Shown here: positions 1 through 11,330 of the stretch, one piece after another | How the letters are laid out: the number at the start of each line of letters is the position of its first letter | Numbering within the stretch: the first letter of the stretch is position 1 | Assembly: GCA_902806565.1 (NCBI GenBank) | Contig: CADCXA010000064.1 | Coordinates: 62,001-126,000 of the forward strand | Source of the DNA: Hypoxylon rubiginosum | Lineage: Eukaryota > Ascomycota > Sordariomycetes > Xylariales > Hypoxylaceae | DNA length: 64,000 bases | Direction: 5' to 3' | Position numbers and translations under genes: made by a program | Notes under the pieces: model-generated | Databases searched by the model: none | What the model was told of the DNA's origin: nothing | Seen by the model: only the letters and a program-made list of their open reading frames with translations

Positions 1-759
1 CGTCGCCTCCCAGACAGCATACGATGCTTCCCAGCGCCGCCGCTCATCCGCGCTCCACCCCCGCGGCGGTTGCCCCCCGGAGTCGGCATACAGAGCCGGC
101 GAGAAGTTTACGCCTCGCGGAGTAGCAAGATACCTGAGCTTGCGGTAACTTTCGATGACTGCCGATAAGACCTCTCGCGGCGATGCGCCGGCGACGTGGG
201 AGTAGTCGTCCACTTCGTCCGGGTTGTCGATTGACTTCCACGGCGTCATGAGTTCTGCGTAGATTACTAAGCCGCATGGCAAAAAAAGAAAAGAAGGAAG
301 AAAAAAAAAAGCAAGACACCAAATTCTCAGAACAAAGATAGGTAACATACTCGTCGCTGCATCATATATAAACTCCGTCCCGTATATCTCACTACGCGTC
401 AGTCGCATCGCCGTAGGCGGCATCTCGGCATCATGCAGCAGTTCGCGGAGGTCGCGAAAGTACCCCTCGTCCACATCCGCGCCGACGTACGTGACCGGAA
501 ACGTGCTCGGCAGCAGCTCGAAGAACATCTCGTGCCGGTCGACGGCCAGGTACGGCAGCGCGCGCATGAGCCGGACCGTCCCGGGCGCGAAGCCGGCGGC
601 GGAGGCCGCATCGGTGTCGATCGCGCCGTCCGGGTGGACGCCCGTGTCCGGATCCGGCAGCTGGATCTTTTCGGCGGGGATGGCGCCGAGGCCCGAGAGC
701 AGGGTGTAGAGTTCTCGCAGTACGTTGATGAGTTCACTGTGATGTGTATTGTTGGCCAT
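1..759 (-). CDS. Uncharacterised fungal protein, two exons, 3' end beyond the window
   Basis: I do not recognise a function. Exon 1 is 351-759 (ATG at 759) and exon 2 is 254-1, still open at the left edge. The 96-nt intron at 255-350 has a GTATGT donor and a CGCAG acceptor, and phase 1 is kept across it. At least 221 residues are encoded. The protein starts MANNTHHSELINVLRELY, is acidic and leucine-rich, has no signal peptide or membrane segment, and carries a tryptophan-rich stretch (GWSADERRRWEASYAVWEA) near the cut end. The look is that of a soluble fungus-specific family with a helical N-terminus. The frame shows strong third-position G/C bias in exon 1, which supports coding; longer open frames on either strand here are shadows. 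No neighbour gives a clue to its role. Confidence 0.7.
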   Translation of the reverse strand, partial: MANNTHHSELINVLRELYTLLSGLGAIPAEKIQLPDPDTGVHPDGAIDTDAASAAGFAPGTVRLMRALPYLAVDRHEMFFELLPSTFPVTYVGADVDEGYFRDLRELLHDAEMPPTAMRLTRSEIYGTEFIYDAATSMLPIFVLRIWCLAFFFLPSFLFLPCGLVIYAELMTPWKSIDNPDEVDDYSHVAGASPREVLSAVIESYRKLRYLATPRGVNFSPALYADSGGQPPRGWSADERRRWEASYAVWEAT

Positions 760-1211
760 GGTTGGTGAGTCGCCGGTTGCGAGTAGCGGTGAAAAGGTGA
801 GTTGAAGGAAAGAAATGAGGAGTCGCCACTTTCGGCCCCCATTCGGACTGCATGATCTGATATCTGATCGAGATCATCCACAAGTGCAACACAGGTAGGT
901 ATACATAGACTCCATTAATCACTTAGGTGCATTAGAGTGTTTTCGCGGGAAGGTTGAAAATAACCGATTAGAACACTTTGCGAGAGCTATTACTCCGTAT
1001 CACCGCCGTCTTTCGGCACCATAGCAAATCTCTTGTCCACAGTCCGACTGATTGAGACTTATTTCCCATTTGACATCCTCGAAGCCCGTGGTAGAAGATA
1101 TTTCAGGGTAAAGACAGAATCCCCTTCCCATTGTAGTCCAGCCCATATTCGAGCAATTTCATGGAAATTATATTCCGGTCTCCATAGACTCCATCGATAA
1201 TCGCCGCACCC
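760..1211. other. Intergenic spacer between two minus-strand genes
   Basis: This 452-bp stretch holds the upstream region of the gene starting at 759 and the 3' flank of the gene ending at 1212. I see no gene, RNA or repeat in it. Confidence 0.6.
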
Positions 1212-1880
1212 TCACCCAGATAGCCCACACATCGCTAGGACGACGTCGGTCGACCCGGCCTCGGCATTCACGTCGCCCATGTAGCCAAGTTTCCCATTCT
1301 CCACGCGCGCGAGAACCACCGGAGATTCCCCCACCACGTGCGCACCTGTTGGGGCAAAGACATGCGACTCGATGACCGAGTCCTCGTCGGTGACGTACCA
1401 GGCATCCGCAGGCACGACGTTCTTAATGAACAAAGCTTTCTGGCTGTATTTCGGCGGAAGGTGCGCAGCTAGGCTGTCGCCTACTGCTTCTCGGTTGAGC
1501 ACGACCGTCGTTCGGTGGTACGCGGCACTCTCCCACGGCAGCCCCGCCTTGGAGAAGAAGGGCTTCATTTTATTCGGCTTGACGAAGCTGGAGAAATGGC
1601 CCATGGCCACAGATGTGCCGCCCTGTCGTACGTACTGCAGGACCGCCTCCCAGACCCGCGCGTTCTCCTTCAAGGTCAGCGCCTCGTCGGTTATGAGGAC
1701 TGCCGCGGGCCGCGGATCCTCTGAGAGCAGGCGGATGGCCGACTCTGCTTTCTTCACGCGCTGTACGTTTGCCTTGGATGAGAGCTGACTGAGGAGAGAC
1801 CCGTACATTCCATCGAAGAATGACGCGAGGTTGAGCGAGACCAGGAGGATCCGAGGCTTGGTTGCATCTGCGGTAGCCAT
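1212..1880 (-). CDS. Conserved fungal protein of unknown function, possibly GATase/ThuA-like fold
   Basis: This is a single-exon frame of 222 aa from the ATG at 1880; an in-frame ATG at 1892 would add four residues, and I prefer 1880 (MATADATKPRILLVSLN). The protein opens with a beta strand (RILLVSLN), has a middle strand-loop (AAVLITDEA), a glycine turn (YVRQGGTSVAMGHF) and ends with a conserved-looking block (GKLGYMGDVNAEAGSTDVVLAMCGL). That alternating alpha/beta layout with a GG turn recalls class I glutamine-amidotransferase-like or ThuA-like domains, but I see no Cys-His-Glu triad, so an enzymatic role is not claimed. I recall similar proteins as widespread unnamed fungal genes. There is no signal peptide. 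The gene runs in the same direction as the gene to its left, 452 bp away. Confidence 0.75.
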   Translation of the reverse strand: MATADATKPRILLVSLNLASFFDGMYGSLLSQLSSKANVQRVKKAESAIRLLSEDPRPAAVLITDEALTLKENARVWEAVLQYVRQGGTSVAMGHFSSFVKPNKMKPFFSKAGLPWESAAYHRTTVVLNREAVGDSLAAHLPPKYSQKALFIKNVVPADAWYVTDEDSVIESHVFAPTGAHVVGESPVVLARVENGKLGYMGDVNAEAGSTDVVLAMCGLSG

Positions 1881-3592
1881 TTCTACTATCAACTGACCGC
1901 CAGTTGGTATAACCCAACCGACCGATAATGAGTAGAAGAAGTTATGCCAGGGCCGAGATGGAATATGTGGATGAAGTATTTTTCCAGAGTGTGGGGGTTT
2001 TATGTCAAACGATTATGTGCCAATGATGTAGTACAGGTCGTTTGGCCGCCACTAAGATCAAACCACGTGCAGCACCGTGAGTGGAGATGGATTAAACTTA
2101 GATAAGAGTACCTAGGTACTTAAAATGCAATTAAACAGAGAGAGTAGAATAGAAGTAGGTGAATGGCTGTGAGGAGTTGGGTTATATAATGGTTCCTGAT
2201 TCTGTACCTGACTAGGTGTCAAACTACTTAGAAACTGATTGACATACCTTAGGGAATCGCTATCAGATAAAGTTTCTGCTTGCTAATGTAAATATACAGG
2301 TTGTGGAATGTACAAATGTGTAGAGCATCAGTAGATTCTCGGAAGCGATCTGGTTTGGTTGGCCACATCAAAATGCTGACATCGCGTTGAAAAAAGGAGG
2401 TAGGTAGGGTTTCTACTACCTCCTATGGAGATACTAGAGTGATGGTTAGAGACATGTTATACTATGAGACAAATTGCCATAGAATCAACATATCTTCCAA
2501 GGTTACTACGATAGTGTCTCGAGGGATAAGGTGTCGTCAATGTCATATATCTAGATGGTCTAGCTGTATACAAGACCCGTGAATTAGAGCGGATACGTTT
2601 ACATAGTCACTGCTGGCAGTCTGTAATAAGACGATACTTATTATAGCACCTAGAAATTGCCCAAAATTACTAAGGTACCTGCCTACCTGTGCACCTCTCG
2701 GTAGTGTACCAGTCGTCGTTGCTGGGTAACTGCGGTGACCAGCACCTACCAATGAGCCTCACCAACAATTGACTTGAATAGTCCACTGGCAGTACTGTAT
2801 CTTAACCATTCTCTTATATATCCCGGTGCGCCAAACGGTCATTGGCTCAATGGGTAGAAGCAGAGGGCCGGAAATAATCCACAGGGGTTTTTCGTAGCAC
2901 TTGGGTCAGCGGCCACTGCTCAGGACAAACGTGCGTAGGTTGGAACCTTAGCTGTGTGTCAGGACCATAGCTTTCGTCAGGCTACGGACCTGTTGGTCAC
3001 CCTTATGACCTACCTAGGTAGATAGGAGTCACGAAGCCCTCATAGCCAGAATAGGGGCTAAGGGGCCTGGATAGGGGTTACAGGCTTATGGGTATGAAGA
3101 AAGGGATGAGCTAGGGAGCTAGGCCTCTTGGCGTGTAGGTCCCTTTGTCCTGGCATCCTAGGACTTGGTTGCCCCTTAGGTTCATAACTCCTCGTGCAAC
3201 AACATAGTTGTTTTCCTATCGTATGGCTGGCTTCGTGACACGTGTATCTTACCTATATGTACATAGGTACCTTCATGCGGGATTAGGGACAATAACAGAC
3301 TCCTGCCTAGTAGGTAGGGGCGACAATAAAAGAGATGACCAACAGGAATCCAAACCGTTGTACTACCCGTTGTAAGACGGTTACACAAGCCAATGAAAAG
3401 AGAGAGTCTTAATTGGTTGGCTATGAAGGGGGCGGAATGAATTCCTCGCTAGCACGGGCGGACTTCCGCTTTCCCTTTTTAAAGTAACGTGTACGGCACG
3501 GAAAGCCTTCCTTCCCTTATTCCGTGACATCCCGTGACATCCTCCTCTCTCTACAAACCAACCAACATTTACCTGTTGATTCTCACAGCACC
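1881..3592. other. 1.7-kb stretch without a recognisable gene
   Basis: Only short, unconvincing open frames occur (about 68-82 codons). The part near 2,830-3,400 is richer in CTAGG/CCTAGG-type words and short inverted motifs and may be a decayed mobile-element remnant, but no ends or target duplication could be confirmed. The last 100 bp is the 5' leader of the hydrolase gene and contains a doubled CGTGACATCC word. Confidence 0.5.
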
Positions 3593-4471
3593 ATGTCATC
3601 CGCCGCGGCAGCACCAACAACCGAGGCAAGGCCCCTCTCCTTCATGGAGACGCTTAACCCGCTCGTCTCCCTCTACCGGCCGTCAGAGGCTTCAAGTTCC
3701 AGCTCGAGCAGAAGCGCAGACCACCAACCGCGACTCATTATCATCGCCAGCTGGACTGACGCCAAAGATGTCCACATCGCCAAGTACTTGGTCAAGTATC
3801 AAGCTCTGTATCCTGCTACTCAGATCCTGCTTCTCAAGAGCACCATGAAGCACATTATCCGCCCATCGCTGATCGGCCCCTCCATGAAACACGCTGCTTC
3901 AGTCGTTCGCACCGCCTTTCAGACACCGGCATCGTCTTCTTCGCCGCATCTTCTCATTCACATCTTCTCCAACGGCGGCTCCTCCAGCATCGCCAACCTG
4001 TATGAACAATATGCCGCCATGGCAGGCCCCAGCGATGACAGGCGCCTTCCCCCACACGTCACCGTCTTTGATTCGTGCCCAGGCGTCTTCAGCATCTCCC
4101 ACGCCGTAGCCTTTTTCAATGTCGGCCTCTCATCCTTACAGCGGTTGATTGCCGCGCCTATCCTCTATTCTTGGGCCGCTGTGTGGTCTTCCTGCATCGC
4201 CCTGGGCCTTTTGCCCGACTCGTTGGGCGACTGGGGAAAGACACATAATGGCACAGGCAATACGGCCGAGGTGCAGCGGGTGTACATCTACAGCCCCAGT
4301 GATGCATTGATTGACTATAAAGCTGTTGAGGCGCATGCGGCCGAAGCTAAGAGTAAGGGTTTCTCTGTTTCGTTGGAGAGATATGAGGGTTCGGCGCATG
4401 TCGCACATCTACGGAAGGATGAGAGTCGATACTGGGAGATTGTTAGGAGGATTACTGAGGTGTTGGCCTAG
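3593..4471 (+). CDS. PaxU / TMEM53-like (DUF829) alpha/beta hydrolase
   Basis: This is a single-exon gene of 292 aa. The first ATG is at 3593 in a good context (CACCATG); the frame is open further upstream but without an ATG. Family signs are a strand followed by a lid (RLIIIASWTDAKDVHIAKYLVKY), the hydrolase elbow IHIFSNGGSSS near residue 130, the FDSCPG turn, and late YIYSPSDALIDY and EGSAHVAHLRKDESRYW segments, which place the acid (Asp) and His of a serine-hydrolase triad. This layout is that of the DUF829/TMEM53 group, whose fungal members include PaxU-type proteins found in indole-diterpene and other secondary-metabolite loci; their exact reaction is unclear. A Ser-rich N-terminal stretch follows the start. 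The gene is convergent with the P450 at 4847-6621, 375 bp away. Family call is firm, pathway role is inference. Confidence 0.85.
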   Translation: MSSAAAAPTTEARPLSFMETLNPLVSLYRPSEASSSSSSRSADHQPRLIIIASWTDAKDVHIAKYLVKYQALYPATQILLLKSTMKHIIRPSLIGPSMKHAASVVRTAFQTPASSSSPHLLIHIFSNGGSSSIANLYEQYAAMAGPSDDRRLPPHVTVFDSCPGVFSISHAVAFFNVGLSSLQRLIAAPILYSWAAVWSSCIALGLLPDSLGDWGKTHNGTGNTAEVQRVYIYSPSDALIDYKAVEAHAAEAKSKGFSVSLERYEGSAHVAHLRKDESRYWEIVRRITEVLA

Positions 4472-4846
4472 TGGTAAAGAGAGGTTAGGTTTCTCATAGT
4501 CTCTGTATATGGCAGCGGCAAATAGACAAAAATACTTAATTTTTTCACTATTCATTACGAACTTGAGCTATCTTGGGAACCCCTACGGTTGCCTGAGAGA
4601 CTTGATACGTGAGGATCTATCGTTCCTCGCCGGTATTTAGTACGAACACGTAGCTAGATCCAATTATTATTTTCTCTCATCATGACATTCTCGTTTGTTC
4701 ACCACGTTCCTCAATTGGTTCATATAGGATAATACAGTTGCTTCTTTCTAGCTAAGCTAGAGATGAGGTGATAAAATGGGAGAAAATTTTAAAAGAAAAC
4801 GGAACTATCATTTTCTATCTCAGCTCAGGCTCAACCAGATTTCGCT
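4472..4846. other. Convergent 3'-flank spacer
   Basis: A 375-bp AT-richer spacer lies between two convergent genes, with short A/T runs on both sides that could serve 3'-end formation. No gene is seen. Confidence 0.5.
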
Positions 4847-6621
4847 TCAGGAGACAGACACCCTCTTCCTGAATTGAACTTCTGGACCTTCCTTAAGCGA
4901 GACGTATGCATCTACTATTTGATACTGCTTCCTGTCTCTAGCACCCCAGCCCAGTTCAGGCCTACCTTCCCCCAAGGTCGATCCAGGCGCTTTTCTTAAG
5001 TCAAACCGAAGCAGTGTCCTGGCGACTACAAGCATAATCTCCGCCATCGCTATGCTCTTCCCAGCACAACTTCCTGGACCAGTCAAAAAGGGGTGAAAGT
5101 TGGCGCGAATCTCGGCTACCATCTCCTTGGTCACTCCCGCAGCCTCGTCTACGATCCAGCGCTCGGGTCGAAATACCCCCGGATCTCCGTAGACCTCCTC
5201 GTTGTGGCCGTCGCACCAGGGAGCCGTGCCAACTGTCGTCTCTTTCGGGTAGTAGTCATTCATAACATTAAGACCACCGGCGAGGACCTCTCGGGGAGGT
5301 TCGCAGGGCCCAGGGGGGACAAAACGCATTCCCTCGTCAATACAAGCCCGAAGATACGTGCAGCCCACAAGCTTCGGACCGTAAATGACGTCTTCTGCTG
5401 TCTTGAATGTTCTTTGCAACTCGTCGACAAGTTTCTGATAACATCTCGGGGCTCTGGTGAGGTACCAGAAGATGCTAGCGAGGCTAGCGGTCGTAGTGTC
5501 GGACCCAGCGATAATCAGTAAACTGGCCTCTGCTCGAAGCTCATCTTCGGTATACGCTGGGCGACCGGTGCTGGAATCTTGAGCTTTGCATAAGAAATAG
5601 AACATGTCTTGACGGCGCTCATTCTCGGGAATATCCTCCTGCTTCTTGTACAGCTCAAGTCGTTTGGTAACACTATCAAAGATAAAGTCATTAAACTGTT
5701 GTACAGGTCGCGGGGTGACGAGCTCCATAAGTTGATCTAAGCCGCGAGGTTTGAGCCAAATGATCAGGCCGAGCAAAGGAGAGCGGCACATCTTCGTTCA
5801 AAGTCAGTAATCATTCTCGTAGATAGTGCCTCGCTATGTAGCATGAATACAATAGTGCTTACCGGGTAATAGAATTTAAGATATTGGGCAATGTTATGTG
5901 GCACCTCCCTCAGAGGGTTGTCGCCGGGCTCCTTGATATTGAATGATCTCCCAAAGCAAAGATCACCCATAATATCAAACACAAGATGGTCCACTTCTTC
6001 ACCAAGGTCCACAGAGGCAGACCACTCCGTCGTGCTATCATGCCGATCCAACATAATCTGGTGCCAACGGTCGATATGCTGACTTATAAAAGCCGAGACA
6101 GCATTCACCGAATTATCAGTGAAGCAAGTATTGAGCATCTTGCGCCTCTTGGCGTGTTCCGCAGGGTCTATGGTGTTCACAGTTGTTTTTCCCGAATGTT
6201 CTTCGTCAAGCCCACATAGAATGGACTCCGTAGAACGTTGGACTTCATACCGTAAATAGCCGCATGGGCCTCTGGGTCACAGAACAGGACCAAGTTGGGC
6301 GCGACGCGGATCCTCTTGCCGTAGATCTGGAATAACTGCCACAGCCAAATGTGGCGCTTGCCGCTCGCCGTATAATACCACGACGGTATGCCGCTCGCTC
6401 TGGCCCAGAAAGGCCCTGGCGCGTGCCGTAGAGGATGCAGGTACACGTTGTAAAGGGCATTTGCGAGAATCTGGGGTGTGTTAGCTCACACCTGCTCCTC
6501 TCCTACGAAGCTGCCGAAGTGGCAGGGTGGAAGAGTGAAGGAGACGAACCAACACAGGTACAATTGCAAGAAGCCAGAAACCTTTCAGGGAGTCTATATA
6601 TGGGATGGATATATGCAGCAT
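4847..6621 (-). pseudogene. Cytochrome P450 (benzoate-4-monooxygenase-like class) with a one-base frame break
   Basis: This is a microsomal P450 assembled by hand. Exon 1 is 6562-6621 (ATG at 6621), then an intron at 6471-6561 (GTACCT, GCTAAC branch, CCCCAG), exon 2 from 6470, an intron at 5792-5862 (GTAAGC..AAG) and a last exon 4847-5791. Across the first intron the N-terminal anchor reads smoothly into ALYNVYLHPLRHAPGP. Landmarks are the I-helix IIAGSDTTTAS, ExxR as EGMR, FRPERW, and the heme loop FLTGPGSCAG, where the usual Arg is Gly. Near 6186-6190 the frame breaks: a run of five A follows REK, and one base fewer than expected puts TGA in frame at 6177-6179, while the next codons in the other frame continue the family pattern (NTIDPAEHAKRR). 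No intron explains this. It is either a real frameshift or a homopolymer sequencing error; everything else looks intact (about 536 aa). Confidence 0.8.
6471..6561 (-). other. Intron 1 of the frame-broken P450
   Basis: This 91-nt intron begins GTACCT, carries GCTAAC as likely branch site and ends CCCCAG. It is in phase 0 and joins LKGFWLLAI to ILANALYNVYLHPL, restoring one continuous membrane anchor. That junction fixes the true start at 6621 rather than at internal codons. Confidence 0.75.
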
Positions 6622-7158
6622 GGTGAATAAAGCGCGAGGTACGAGGTAGTTTTGTCGCTAGACGTTGTCAAATACTGAGTTATAATAAATTGAGTCTTTT
6701 TTATGATTATTAAAATGATAGTTGGAGGCTGGACCGTCGAGATATATGTGCCGTATGGGGGGGAGAGAGTGAAAGCAGGCTAGTCGGCAATAGGAGCTAT
6801 GTACAACAAAGTGTAGAATCCGCATGTGAAAACTAAGGTAGTTGGAACTTGAAGCCCATCCTTCGACATACAAGGGGCTGAGGGCTTGGCTGCTGGTACA
6901 GTTGAGCGGGGGCCTCGCAATCAGCAAGGGATGGATGGCTTCATTGAGGTTCTGACCAAGGAGTGAGGGCTTGTTGGCTCCCAAAGCAAGCCCCCCCTTC
7001 CTGTGTGACCCGAATCCCCCTTTTTGTCAGACCTGACTAGTGCCTGAGTTTTACAAAGGATATTGTGTTGCCTTAAAATGTCAAATATTTAAGACTTATT
7101 AATGCGCTCTCTAGATATTATACCCGACTTTTAACGAGGTCATTATACATAGCAGGCT
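6622..7158. other. Spacer between the two P450 genes
   Basis: A 537-bp spacer holds the upstream region of the P450 starting at 6621 and the 3' flank of the P450 ending at 7159. One minus-strand frame of 108 codons exists (6658-6984) but lacks protein-like composition, so I treat it as chance. Confidence 0.5.
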
Positions 7159-9019
7159 CTAAGTCCTAGAGGTGACACGTAACCAGAGATTTTCCATCAA
7201 GAAGTGAGTATACAGAACTTCTTCGCAAGGTTTCAGAAAGTTAATCAACTGAAAGTCAAATGCTCGTAGCAGCTGTCATGCCGTTAGTATTGTATGCAGC
7301 GATCTCAAGTCTAGCACCCTAGCACCGAATTGCGGCGGGTCGAGAAGGAAAAAGGGGGGAACGAACCTCAACAATAATTTTGTTCAGCTCCATAAATGCA
7401 ACCGTTTTCCCAGCGCACATGAACCGGCCGTGTCCGAATACTAACTCCGCGTTGCGCTGCATATTCACGTACTCGTCTGGCGTTGCTTCGAGCCACCGGT
7501 CAGGGCGGAATGCCTCAACGTCGGGTCCGAATGTGGGAACGTGCCGCATCAGCGCCCATGGGTTTACCGCGATGTTAGTCCCGCCTGGAACGAACTGTCC
7601 GGCGAGCGTATCGCCCCCATCCGGAACAACCTTACTGTTCACACCGATCAGAGGAGGATGGTACCGAATGCTTTCGTATATCACGGCCTATGATGGATTA
7701 GTCTGGAGCAATCTAAAGATACGCCGATTAGGAGGTAGGTAGGCAGAGTGCTATATACCTGGAGATATGGAAGTTTCTTCGCTTCGGCAAGTGTGATAGG
7801 CGAGGATATAGTCCCCTTAGCATCCGCCTCGTCTAGTTCCTCCTGCAACTTGCGGTAGGTTTGTGGAGAGGAGACTACGGCGAGCATCATGGAGCGAATG
7901 GCGTTGCCAGTGCTATCGGAGCCGGCCAAGATCTGAAGCAGAGCTTCCGCTTCACATTGACGCCTAGTTAAGCCGTGTCGAACGAATGAGGCCTGCGGTG
8001 GTCTGAGTTAATCGGGGTTTCCTAGAGCTTCATGCTGGAAAGTTAACCATGGCCAGATCTTGGGAGCTTACTAGCATGTCATTTTGGTTCTCCTTGGCAT
8101 CAGGGCCGAAGCGTGGCGCCACTACCTTTCCGGCCATACTGCAGGAAAAGCGATGCTATTAGCTTCCATATACTCAGATATTTATCTTATATTGACTCGA
8201 ACTAGTAGAAGCCGCGATAATAAGGGACGACACTCACGCCATTAGGACTCCAAACCCCTTCTCATCGGTGATCTTCGGGCCGGCGATTGACAGCCAGAAG
8301 TTTGAGAAAAAGATGGTGTTCAGAATTGGAACCATGCTGCATAATGTCACGAAAGGAAATGTCGCCCTGGCTTTCCGGACGAACCCATTCAGATCTCCAT
8401 TGGCAGCTATGAAGCCGAACGGTTCGCCGTAGGCAATCGTGGACAAGGAGTCGAGGGTGAAAAGCTGGGCTACGAGGGTGAAATCCATGGGCTTGGTATT
8501 TCCCGACGTGGAGAGATGCTTTTCCCGGATCAGGGTCATTATGCGGCTGATCTGGTTGTCGACATCACTTTCCAGATTCGGCACCTCCCTGCCAGAATAT
8601 CCCGCTGCCGTACGGTTCTTGACATCGTCGTGGTAGGACAGATCGCGCGAGCTGAACATGTTGTGGACGTACGGGTCCAAACGGAAGCTGTCGTACCACT
8701 GGGATCGGGCGTAACCGTTCCGTGCCGTGTTCATCTGCCTGATAATCTCTGGGTCGTCTGTCATGAGCATGTTGGGAGCCACGCGCAACAGCGGCGTGCG
8801 GTACTTCTCGCGCGCAGACATGTAATAATCGAGAGCCTTGCCTGAGTAGTTGGCTTTGGCCAGCCAGAAATGGGACAAGGCAGCGGGCAGTGGGCCCTTG
8901 AACTTCCGCAGGCGGAACCAGGAAAGAAAGGTCGACAGGAGGAGGTAGGCGACTAGGGTTCCGACGATGGCAGGTACTAAATCTTTCAGCCCCAGGGGTG
9001 CATTGTCCAGAGGGGCCAT
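7159..9019 (-). CDS. Cytochrome P450, pisatin-demethylase-like, five exons, apparently intact
   Basis: Exons are 8238-9019, 8072-8138, 7759-7992, 7367-7687 and 7159-7272; introns of 99, 79, 71 and 94 nt all have GT-AG ends and phases agree, giving 505 aa. Residues 14-32 form the membrane anchor (LVPAIVGTLVAYLLLSTFL). Further marks are the I-helix AGSDST (about 307-312), ExxR as ESIR (366-369), the FRPDRW motif and the heme loop FGHGRFMCAG with ligand Cys452. The short last exon (LLRAFDFQLINF to stop at 7159) supplies the usual C-terminal strand and confirms the model. The FGxGR[YWF]xCxG form and the N-terminal segments (NTARNGYARSQWYDSFR, AAGYSG) resemble pisatin-demethylase-type fungal P450s of secondary metabolism. 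The substrate is unknown. It lies about 0.7 kb from the AT block yet shows no sign of decay. Confidence 0.88.
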
Positions 9020-9739
9020 CGTAAGAGGAGATGGCCTTTTGCTTGGAGTTTACTCGAGAGAGAAAGTTCTGTGAAGCCGCTAAGCTAGACAACTACCTAG
9101 GCATAGTATAAACATATACTCGAGCTGTGTTATGGGGAGATTAAGCAACCATATGATAGATATCTGGTTATGATATGGTTTTAGGCTTACTCCCTCACTG
9201 GGAATATCGCCGCAGAAAAGGATCACGATGCCGAGTTTCAGCAATCTCTGTTACATCCGCCTCTAATACAGGTAATCGACACCTGAGGTGTATGGGAATG
9301 GACTGACCAGCTTTTACGGTACGGTCAGCTGTGGAAATGGTTACAATGCAGATATAATGATTGGAGGGTGAATTCGACTGTGCTATTAGCATACTTCGCT
9401 GCACCTGCATGGTTATCACACGTCAAGGGAGAAGATGATTACCGTACAGAATGCATGATTACGGCGCATACGATAACCTCGGATCGTTTCCATACAGACC
9501 AAGTCTCTAGACGAGGTAAGCAAATAGAGCTTGCATCTTTCCCTTGACGATACCTGGATGACATCACGCTTTAATTAGGCACCTGAAAATTAAGTGAGCC
9601 CCTTAGAAGGATATTTACTTATACTTAAGTACTATGCTCGAGTTTTAGGAGAGTTCTTATATCGGTGGTTAAATTTTAGTCCCAATTAAAAAGGTGGAGA
9701 ATACGTATTCCTAATTAAGGCAGGCTTATATAAAGTTAA
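9020..9739. other. Upstream region of the P450 and transition into the AT block
   Basis: From 9,020 to about 9,600 the composition is ordinary and would carry the promoter of the P450 that starts at 9019. Between about 9,600 and 9,740 G/C falls in a few steps, and after 9,740 the sequence is almost only A and T. No gene is seen; a 74-codon minus frame at 9195-9419 is not convincing. Confidence 0.6.
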
Positions 9740-11259
9740 GGTTGGTTTTATTAAGTTTAAATGTTAAATTTAAATACCAGGTTTAAATTTTAAATTTAAA
9801 TTCTAAGTTAAAATTTATTTATTTAATTAAGTATAATTAAAATATTTAAATAAATTAAAATAAGTAATTTTAAATATTAAGTTTAAAATATTAAATTTAA
9901 TAACTTATATAAATAAATATATATAAACTATTATATATTAATTTTAAATGTTAAATTTAAATTTTAATTTTAAATTTAAATTATTTTAAAAAGTTTGTTT
10001 ATATAATTAGGTATAGTTAAAACGTTAAAATAGTTTAAAATAAATAATAAATTATATTTATTATTAAAATAAAATATAATATAAAAGGTTATAAAAAACT
10101 AGAATTTTTTAAGATTTTAATAATTAGAAATTTAAAATAATTAAATATTTATATATTAGTAAAAAATTAATTAAATATTTTAAGTTTTTTAATAATTAGT
10201 TAATATATATTTAATAATAAATAACGTGTTAATTAAGTTATTTATATTTTATATTATTTATAATAAATTATTATATATATTTAATAAATAAAATTTTAAT
10301 TTTATTATTTAAATATTTAAATATTTATTTATATTTTATTTATTTACACTTTATTATTTATTATTTTTTTTATAAGTGATATATAACGTTATATATATTA
10401 TAAACATATAATTGTTTTTTTTTATATAGTTTTTAAAAAAAATAGCGTGTAAAAAGATATTTAAATATATTAATTTTTATTATTTTAATTATATTAATAT
10501 GTTTTTATTATTTATAGTGTGTATATTTAATAATAATGGTGTTTATTATAATGTTATTTATTATATTTATTATATAATAATAAGAAATATTTAATATAAT
10601 AATAAAAAAAAAATAAATAATATTTTTTAACTTTTTTTTTTCTTAATTTTAGCTTTGATTTTTTATATATTTACTCCGGTTAATAAAATCCTGTAAAATG
10701 TTAAATATTATTTTTAAGTTTTTTTATATATAGATAATTATAAAAACAATATTATTAAAGAAATTTCTTATATTTTTTTTTATAATAACGTTTTATATTT
10801 AATTGTTTTTTTATTTAAATATTAAGATTTTTTTAAAATGATTTTTTAATTTTAATAAAATTTATTATTTTATTTAATTATTAAAAATAAAAACGAATTT
10901 TTAAACTTAAACTTAAAAAACCTTAATATATTAAATAATTAACTTTTATATAAAAAAAATAACTTGATTATTTATATAAATTTTTTAATTTAAAAAACCG
11001 TTATTATTTATAATAAGGTTTATTATATTATTAGTTTTATTTAAAAGTTAAAACTTTATTATATTATTTTATAAAAAACAAATTAATAATTTAATATAAA
11101 TTATATATGTAAATATTAAAAAATGTTATTAAAAAAAAAAAATATTAATATTATTAATAATTTTTTTAATATTATTTATTTTTAAAAAGATTTATATAAA
11201 ATTATTAATTATTTTTATATTGTTTTTTTCTTTATATTAGTTTTTACTTTTTTTACTAT

Positions 11260-11330
11260 TAAATTAATTTTTATTTTTATTTAATTAATTTTTATTTTTA
11301 TTTAATTAACCTTTATTTTTATTTAAATAA
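11260..11330. repeat. 21-bp minisatellite, about 3 copies
   Basis: A unit of the form TTAATTAATTTTTATTTTTA(T) repeats at 11,260, 11,281 and 11,302 with a few substitutions; the tail then degenerates. Confidence 0.65.

Noticed and set aside
399..881. 160-codon minus frame and overlapping plus frames near the left edge
   Set aside because: Arg/Ser-rich low-complexity translations; they shadow the spliced gene at 1-759, which has sensible splice sites and phase.
2957..3240. Possible 284-bp solo LTR with TGTCA...TGACA ends
   Set aside because: The ends pair, but the flanking five bases (CTGTG and CGTGT) are not a target duplication, and no second copy is visible in the window.
6658..6984. 108-codon minus frame between the P450s
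   Set aside because: No motif, no coding-like composition, and it lies in the promoter/3'-flank spacer.
8565..9092. 175-codon minus frame overlapping the intact P450
   Set aside because: It is the shifted frame of P450 exon 1, rich in Arg/Pro/His as such shadows are.
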